Source of the DNA: Cytidiella melzeri
Taxonomy: Eukaryota; Basidiomycota; Agaricomycetes; Polyporales; Irpicaceae
Length of the DNA: 12,891 nucleotides
Assembly: GCA_022592445.1 (NCBI GenBank)
Contig: JABYQR010000667.1
Location: 1 to 12,891 of the forward strand
Direction: 5' to 3'
A model generated the notes under the pieces. The model was given only the letters and a program-made list of their open reading frames with translations, searched no databases and was not told the DNA's origin. The position numbers were made by a program, and so were the translations under genes. Below, piece after piece: positions 9,642 to 12,891 of the stretch. Position 1 is the first letter of the stretch. Each line of letters begins with the position of its first letter.

Positions 9642-10084
9642 TCTAGAGTGCTTATTTTCCGGCTAGGAGTGTTACCGGACCTAACCCCAACCCGGTTCAC
9701 GTGACATCCTGCCTTATTTATCAATAGTTCAGAGCCAAACCCTAGACTCAATCTGGAGTGGTTCCAGATCAACCTAGGCTATTGTTCTATTGTTCCTCTT
9801 CCATTGATAGGGATTCCCCAGGGGTTCCTCCAGTTCTTATGATTCTATTGTCTTTCGACTATTGTCTTTTGTCTATTGTTAGGGATTCCCCAGGGATTCC
9901 CCAGGGATTCCCCAGTTTCTATTGTTCTATTGTTCTAGCTCTATTGTTCTACGTACCCCGGTCCTTGATAGTTACTCAGGTCCTTGACAGTTACCCTGGT
10001 CCCTTATTGTTCTATTGTTACTCCAGCCCCACAGTTACTCCAGTCCCTAGTGTGGGAACTTGCGCACAGACCACCCAGCCACAG

Positions 10085-10128
10085 TATATATAGTAGACCC
10101 TACCCTTCCTAGCTCTGCATCTTGACCT
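10085..10128 (+). promoter_or_regulatory. Element 1 core promoter and RNA 5' end with self-primer
   Basis: TATATATA (10085-10092) is followed 34 nt later by ATCTTGACCT (10119-10128). That decamer is the exact reverse complement of AGGTCAAGAT (10354-10363) just after the LTR. In Tf1-like chromoviruses the first bases of the RNA fold back onto the primer-binding site and are cleaved to prime reverse transcription. The start site is predicted from the complementarity and spacing, not measured. Confidence 0.75.
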
Positions 10129-10149
10129 CTCTGTCATTTGCACTGCTAG

Positions 10150-10209
10150 GTGAGTTACTGCATGTAACTTAGTATCATACCAAATTAACTCTGTCATTTG
10201 CACTGCTAG
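10150..10209 (+). other. Predicted 60-nt intron in the LTR of element 1
   Basis: Donor GTGAGT at 10150, branch-like TTAAC at 10185-10189, and the first AG after it at 10208-10209 (CTGCTAG). A 20-bp direct repeat, TCTGTCATTTGCACTGCTAG, forms both the exon end (10130-10149) and the intron end (10190-10209). The intron contains the only ATG of the element 1 leader (ATGTAA at 10162-10167, a start followed at once by a stop), so splicing would remove it. Confidence 0.6.
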
Positions 10210-10353
10210 TATCCGGCCTTAGTGCCTGCTTGCCTGCTTATCATCAACTTTGACCTTGTTGTCGTCGTTGGAGATCCCCTTCTACTTCCACACCACATCC
10301 CCTCTACCCTTGTTTAGGGTTTATCAGTCTAGCAGCAGTCGCTCCGCGACATT

Positions 10354-10363
10354 AGGTCAAGAT
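10354..10363 (+). other. Primer-binding site of element 1 (self-primed)
   Basis: AGGTCAAGAT lies 2 nt after the LTR end and is perfectly complementary to the predicted RNA 5' end (10119-10128). Confidence 0.75.
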
Positions 10364-10454
10364 ACCACACAGCTACCGGCACGACTGCCCTTAGCTTGGA
10401 TCAAGCCCTCCTGTCCCCCCAGTTTAAAAAAGTTTATTCCCCCCTACGTTTGAG

Positions 10455-10715
10455 AGTAAGCCTTTGCCATCCGTCTTGACGTGCTTGATCGCTGACTTGT
10501 TCACTTTCCGTGGTTGATTCTTAGTGCTGAAAGAATCCCACTCCCATTTCACTGCTCGCCCAGATCCTTTCCATAAGTATCTGAATCAAGCGTGCTGAGA
10601 AGTCCAGATCCATTGCGCCTTACCTCAGGCTGTGTTTGATCATCTTGACACAGAGTACGCACGTGGCAAGAGTCACAAATACACGGAAAAGGAGCTTAAG
10701 GCTATTGCCTCCTAC
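10455..10715 (+). pseudogene. 5' fragment of element 1 ORF1, interrupted by element 2
   Basis: The ATG is formed by A10455 plus T10525-G10526. The frame then reads MLKESHSHF and on, with one in-frame TGA at 10596-10598, and continues as ALPQAVFDHLDTEYARGKSH, YTEKELKAIASY up to 10715, where the LTR of element 2 begins. It aligns with the ORF1 of element 2: MPKDTRPRF at the start, then LPxxxxDxLxxxxxxGxxH and KxLxxxAxY. Identity is low but spacing is kept, so this is a diverged homologue rather than a recent copy. Coding bases 10525-10715 contain no ATG. The left flank of the insertion is CCTAC (10711-10715), whose partner should lie at the far end of element 2, outside the window. Confidence 0.72.
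10456..10524 (+). other. Leader intron 2 of element 1 (69 nt); splicing forms an ATG
   Basis: Donor GTAAGC (10456), branch CTGAC (10492-10496), and the first AG after it at 10523-10524 (TTCTTAG). Joining A10455 to T10525-G10526 creates ATG in frame with the ORF1 remnant. Position relative to the LTR, the upstream GTTTAAAAAAGTTTATTC block and the junction all match element 2. Confidence 0.7.
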
Positions 10716-11224
10716 TGTCATGGATGGCCTGACTAGCCCTTAATTTTCGCAATTTACCTCTTGTTTTTATCTGTAAAACTCCGGGCTGCAGCTCAGTTGC
10801 AACCTTTCATGCATAAACTCCTTTGCACATCTATTAAGCGCCCGTATCACGTGGCTTAGACGCTCCACACGGTCACATTACTTGCTACTACGTCACACTA
10901 GCATGTGACTTAGCTTAAGTAAGACCACATGGCTACAGACACATGGCTCAGCCCATAGCTAGGGTTTGACGTCATAGATACCATCCACATGGGCTCCTTA
11001 TTGTTCTTTCCCTATTGTTCTCTTTATGGAAGGATGTTCTCACAGGTGTGGGAATGGAATACAATAGTTGGTCTCCTTTTAGATAGATTCTCTCACGGGT
11101 AGAGTTCTTGGCAAGGACTAGACAATAGCTATTGTTCTCTTTTAGGTAGTTCTTTTGTTCTTCGTTCACACGGCTTCTTGCAAAGCCTGCCCTCAACATG
11201 GTCTGTGCGCAGGTCCCTGAAGTC

Positions 11225-11268
11225 TATATATACTGCTACATGTACGCTCCTAGCCCCCATCTCGACCT
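11225..11268 (+). promoter_or_regulatory. Element 2 core promoter and RNA 5' end with self-primer
   Basis: TATATATA (11225-11232) precedes ATCTCGACCT (11259-11268) by 34 nt, the same spacing as in element 1. The decamer is exactly complementary to AGGTCGAGAT (11474-11483). Relative to element 1, the T in the start decamer is C and the A in the primer-binding site is G, so pairing is kept. Confidence 0.8.
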
Positions 11269-11288
11269 CTTGGTCTTTACTGGGCTAG

Positions 11289-11355
11289 GTAAGCCACCCC
11301 CTCTTGTACTATATAGCTGGTAGTACAAATACTAACTTGGTCTTTACTGGGCTAG
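11289..11355 (+). other. Predicted 67-nt intron in the LTR of element 2
   Basis: Donor GTAAGC (11289), an ideal TACTAAC branch site (11330-11336), and the first AG after it at 11354-11355 (GGGCTAG), 20 nt from the branch A. The last 19 nt of exon 1 (11270-11288) and of the intron (11337-11355) are identical. The same structure is kept in the solo LTR (3289-3356, minus) and, with different sequence, in element 1. Confidence 0.65.
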
Positions 11356-11473
11356 ACATCTGCATAAGGTTTATAGCTGGTGAGAGTATTGAGCTTCACG
11401 CCTACCACCACCACTTCGTCGTCATCCACTTCGTGTCCCTGTTTGTCACGTCGAGCCTTGTCTCCGTGTCATT

Positions 11474-11483
11474 AGGTCGAGAT
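11474..11483 (+). other. Primer-binding site of element 2 (self-primed)
   Basis: AGGTCGAGAT lies 2 nt after the LTR end and pairs perfectly with the predicted RNA 5' end at 11259-11268. No tRNA 3'-end complement was recognised here. Confidence 0.8.
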
Positions 11484-11544
11484 CGTTGTGAAACCCTGGG
11501 TTCCCCCATTCCCACCGTTTAAAAAAGTTTATTCCTGTTTGACG

Positions 11545-12298
11545 AGTACGTCTCCGGTCTCTTCATACCGTTGAGCTACGCTTACGTCGTCCGTTTCTAC
11601 CCCCTGCGTGTTGTTTAGTGCCTAAAGACACGCGCCCCCGTTTCTCCAAGACCCTCCCTACCACAGAGCCTCAGCTCAAGAGGAGTCTTCCACCATCTTT
11701 CCTTGACGCTCTCGCTGAAAAGCGTAAGAGTGGTCAACCTCATCGCTGGTCTGACAAAGACCTGGTCACCGTTGCGAAGTACGTATCCAAGAAGCCGCCT
11801 GTCAAAGGCATCACCCTCACCGTCCCCTCTTACGAGGAAAACCGACAAATTTGCGCCTCTGCACGAGCATACGGAGAACGAGCTGCTGAGGAGCGTGACC
11901 GCACCTTGGCCGAGCAACACATCCACAAGCTCACTTTCGCAGAGCGACTAGCAAAACTCCCTGCGCTAACTCCCGCCCTCGCAGCACCCAAACCGGTACT
12001 CATCGACTTTAAAAAGTTGTCGCCGGTAGATCTTGTCGGCATCTTCAGGCCAAAACTCACCGCTGTCCACACTCGTTTGCAAGCTCTCACGGAGCTTGAA
12101 GAACTCCTAAACCGTGCCAACCCCGACCACCGTCGCGCGCTGCTTCACCTCGTCAACAAAGTAGATCGTTTCCTCAATCGAGTCGACGATCTCGCTCCCG
12201 TCACAACAGACCGCGAGTGGCAGCTCTTGGACTGGGGTTGTAAAGCAATCGGGAAAGTTTCCTTCAAGCAGCTTCGTAAAAACTATGATAAGTTTTAG
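11545..12298 (+). CDS. ORF1 of element 2: uncharacterised 226-aa protein encoded ahead of gag
   Basis: Exons are 11545 (the A of ATG) and 11619-12298, with stop TAG at 12296-12298. I recognise no domain. The N-terminus is basic and low in structure (MPKDTRPRFSK). Residues about 27-60 include the part conserved in element 1 (LPPSFLDAL, HRWSDKDLVTVAKY). A charged helical region follows (ICASARAYGERAAEERDR), then a Pro/Ala stretch and a Leu-rich C-terminal half (LTELEELLNRANPDHRRALL) ending KQLRKNYDKF. There are no transmembrane segments, Cys knuckle or nuclease motif. The protein has no internal Met, and the nucleotide sequence has no ATG in any frame until 12285. Gag begins 119 nt downstream. 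Expression would need splicing of intron 2. It could be an extra structural or regulatory protein of the element; function is unknown. The open 226-codon frame and a diverged homologue argue that it is a real gene. Confidence 0.75.
11546..11618 (+). other. Leader intron 2 of element 2 (73 nt); splicing forms the ORF1 ATG
   Basis: Donor GTACGT (11546), branch-like CTTAC (11581-11585), pyrimidine-rich tract, and the first AG after the branch at 11617-11618 (TTGTTTAG). Splicing joins A11545 to T11619-G11620, giving ATG in frame with the 226-codon ORF1. Without splicing the codon is GTG. Element 1 has the same junction. Confidence 0.72.
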
Positions 12299-12417
12299 CA
12301 CAACTTAACGTAATCAATAGTGATAGCTACTTTGAGTGAATCTAGACACGTCCCCAGTTTTGCCCACCACGTCACAATTACATACACTTCTTTGATTTGA
12401 GCACGGTCACAGACAAC
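12299..12417 (+). other. Spacer between ORF1 and gag
   Basis: This 119-nt spacer has no ATG. The only ATG upstream of gag is at 12285-12287, overlapping the ORF1 end in another frame; it opens a 7-codon ORF that stops at 12306-12308. GGTCACAG at 12406-12413, just before the gag ATG, could serve as an alternative splice acceptor, but nothing confirms this. Confidence 0.5.
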
Positions 12418-12891
12418 ATGGACCCCAACCAGCCCGCCGCCCCTGCTGCCCCAGCTGCCCCAGTCGCCAACCTGAGCCAGCAAGACGTCCTGAATATGTT
12501 GGGCGTCTTGACACAAAGGATGGTAGACCTGACCAATCAGGTGGCTGCACTTGCAGCTGCACAGACACCAGCGGTTGCCGCTGCTACCCACGCTTCTCGG
12601 GAAAGAAGCATTGTTGAGAAACCAGTCTCCTTCAAGGGTAAAACATCGTCGGAAGCCCGGCTCTTCCGCCACGCGTTCATAGTATGGGCGCAAAATCAAG
12701 GAAAAGCGTTCTTCAAGACGCACAAGGCCAGGTCCGGGTGGACAATAATGGCGCGAGGATCTTCGATGCTCACAAACTCATCACCAGCGCCCTGTCCTTC
12801 ATGCAGGACGATGCTGCTGACTGGGCTCGCCCTCATATTGAGGAGCTGGCCAGTAGCAAACCAGCTTTTGGCAACAGCTGGGATACGTTTA
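12418..12891 (+). pseudogene. Gag of element 2 (N-terminal part, one frameshift, runs off the window)
   Basis: The start ATG at 12418 has a good context (ACAACATGG). The N-terminus is MDPNQPAAPAAPAAPVANLS, Pro/Ala-rich, followed by a helical stretch, LSQQDVLNMLGVLTQRMVDL, typical of fungal Ty3/gypsy Gag. Next is the capsid-like start (EKPVSFKGKTSSEARLFRHA, VWAQNQGKAF). At about 12710-12714 the frame shifts by loss of one base. The correct capsid reading then resumes in the frame containing 12714 (AQGQVRVDNNGARIFDAHKL, LSFMQDDAADWARPHIEELA) to the window end. The original frame also stays open but reads as nonsense. Gag would form the particle that packages the RNA; this copy looks broken unless the missing base is a sequencing error. 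An antisense 142-codon ORF here is a shadow. Confidence 0.85.

Larger units (their letters stand above)
9670..10351 (+). repeat. 5' LTR of LTR element 1 (682 bp)
   Basis: The LTR runs from TGTTACCGG (9670) to GCGACA (10351) and is followed by TTAGGTCAAGAT, the same layout as the LTR ending at 11471. It has the same internal plan as that LTR: CTATTGTTCT-rich U3, TATATATA (10085-10092), RNA start at 10119, then an intron-like segment framed by a direct repeat. Overall sequence is clearly diverged, so it is a related family. U3 holds three tandem 11-mers GGGATTCCCCA (9882-9914), another at 9810-9820 and a degenerate copy beside it. It lies where the LINE is truncated. The left terminus is less certain than the right because the 3' LTR is absent. 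Confidence 0.75.
10716..11471 (+). repeat. 5' LTR of LTR element 2 (756 bp)
   Basis: The LTR runs from TGTCATGG (10716) to CCGTGTCA (11471) and is an inverted, near-full-length match of the solo LTR at 3173-3929, which fixes both ends. It contains CTATTGTTCT at 11012-11021 and 11129-11138 in U3, TATATATA at 11225-11232, and an intron-like segment at 11289-11355. It is followed by a primer-binding site and ORF1, so it is the 5' LTR of a resident element that continues past the window. An antisense ORF (10972-11199) mirrors the one in the solo LTR and is treated as incidental. Confidence 0.9.

Noticed and set aside
9882..9914. Tandem GGGATTCCCCA as a CRISPR-like array
   Set aside because: Units are contiguous without spacers, in a eukaryotic LTR.
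11472..11520. tRNA-primed binding site after the LTR
   Set aside because: No tRNA 3'-end complement was recognised, while the self-complement to the RNA 5' end is exact and covaries.
12295..12723. 142-codon minus-strand ORF
   Set aside because: It is antisense to gag and its spacer, with no recognisable motif.

Overview
The window is wholly made of nested, mostly broken transposable elements. Protein fragments point to a filamentous basidiomycete (Agaricomycetes). The evidence is a chromovirus-type Ty3/gypsy integrase with chromodomain, an Agaricomycete-style Ty1/copia RT-RNase H, a LINE with C-terminal RNase H, and short fungal introns with CTNAY-like branch sites. The integrase and Gag wording resembles Rhizoctonia/Ceratobasidium elements from memory, but species is not proven. 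No host gene, tRNA, rRNA or CRISPR array was recognised.

Left part (1-5790): the 3' end of a frameshifted Ty3/gypsy chromovirus (2-1791), its polypurine tract and a 3' LTR (1939 to about 2650) sit against a Ty1/copia pol pseudogene (about 2647-5285). That copia gene is split by a 757-bp solo LTR (3173-3929, minus strand) with a perfect 5-bp target duplication, GATTC. A copia polypurine tract and LTR start follow at 5247-5258.

Middle (5783-9641): two non-autonomous DNA elements lie 11 bp apart. The first (5791-6611) has terminal inverted repeats, an 8-bp target duplication and a fold-back at each end. The second (6631-7079) has 30-bp perfect terminal inverted repeats. Then comes a minus-strand LINE fragment (RNase H plus zinc knuckle) kept in one frame but cut by three internal stops.

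Right part (9670-12891): this is the most interesting region. Two related but diverged LTR retrotransposons lie head to tail. Element 1 is LTR 9670-10351, leader, and the start of ORF1. It was hit inside ORF1 by element 2, which is LTR 10716-11471, leader, ORF1 and the start of gag. Both share a TATA box 34 nt before a predicted RNA 5' end, and the first 10 nt of that RNA are exactly complementary to a primer-binding site 2 nt after the LTR. One base pair has changed in a compensatory way between the two elements, which indicates Tf1-like self-priming. Both have an intron inside the LTR bounded by a direct repeat, and a second leader intron whose removal joins A to TG and so makes the ATG of ORF1. 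In element 2 the 1159 nt from the predicted RNA start to the gag ATG contain a single ATG, opening a 7-codon ORF. The likely logic is that spliced RNA makes the uncharacterised 226-aa ORF1 protein, while unspliced RNA is scanned through to gag.
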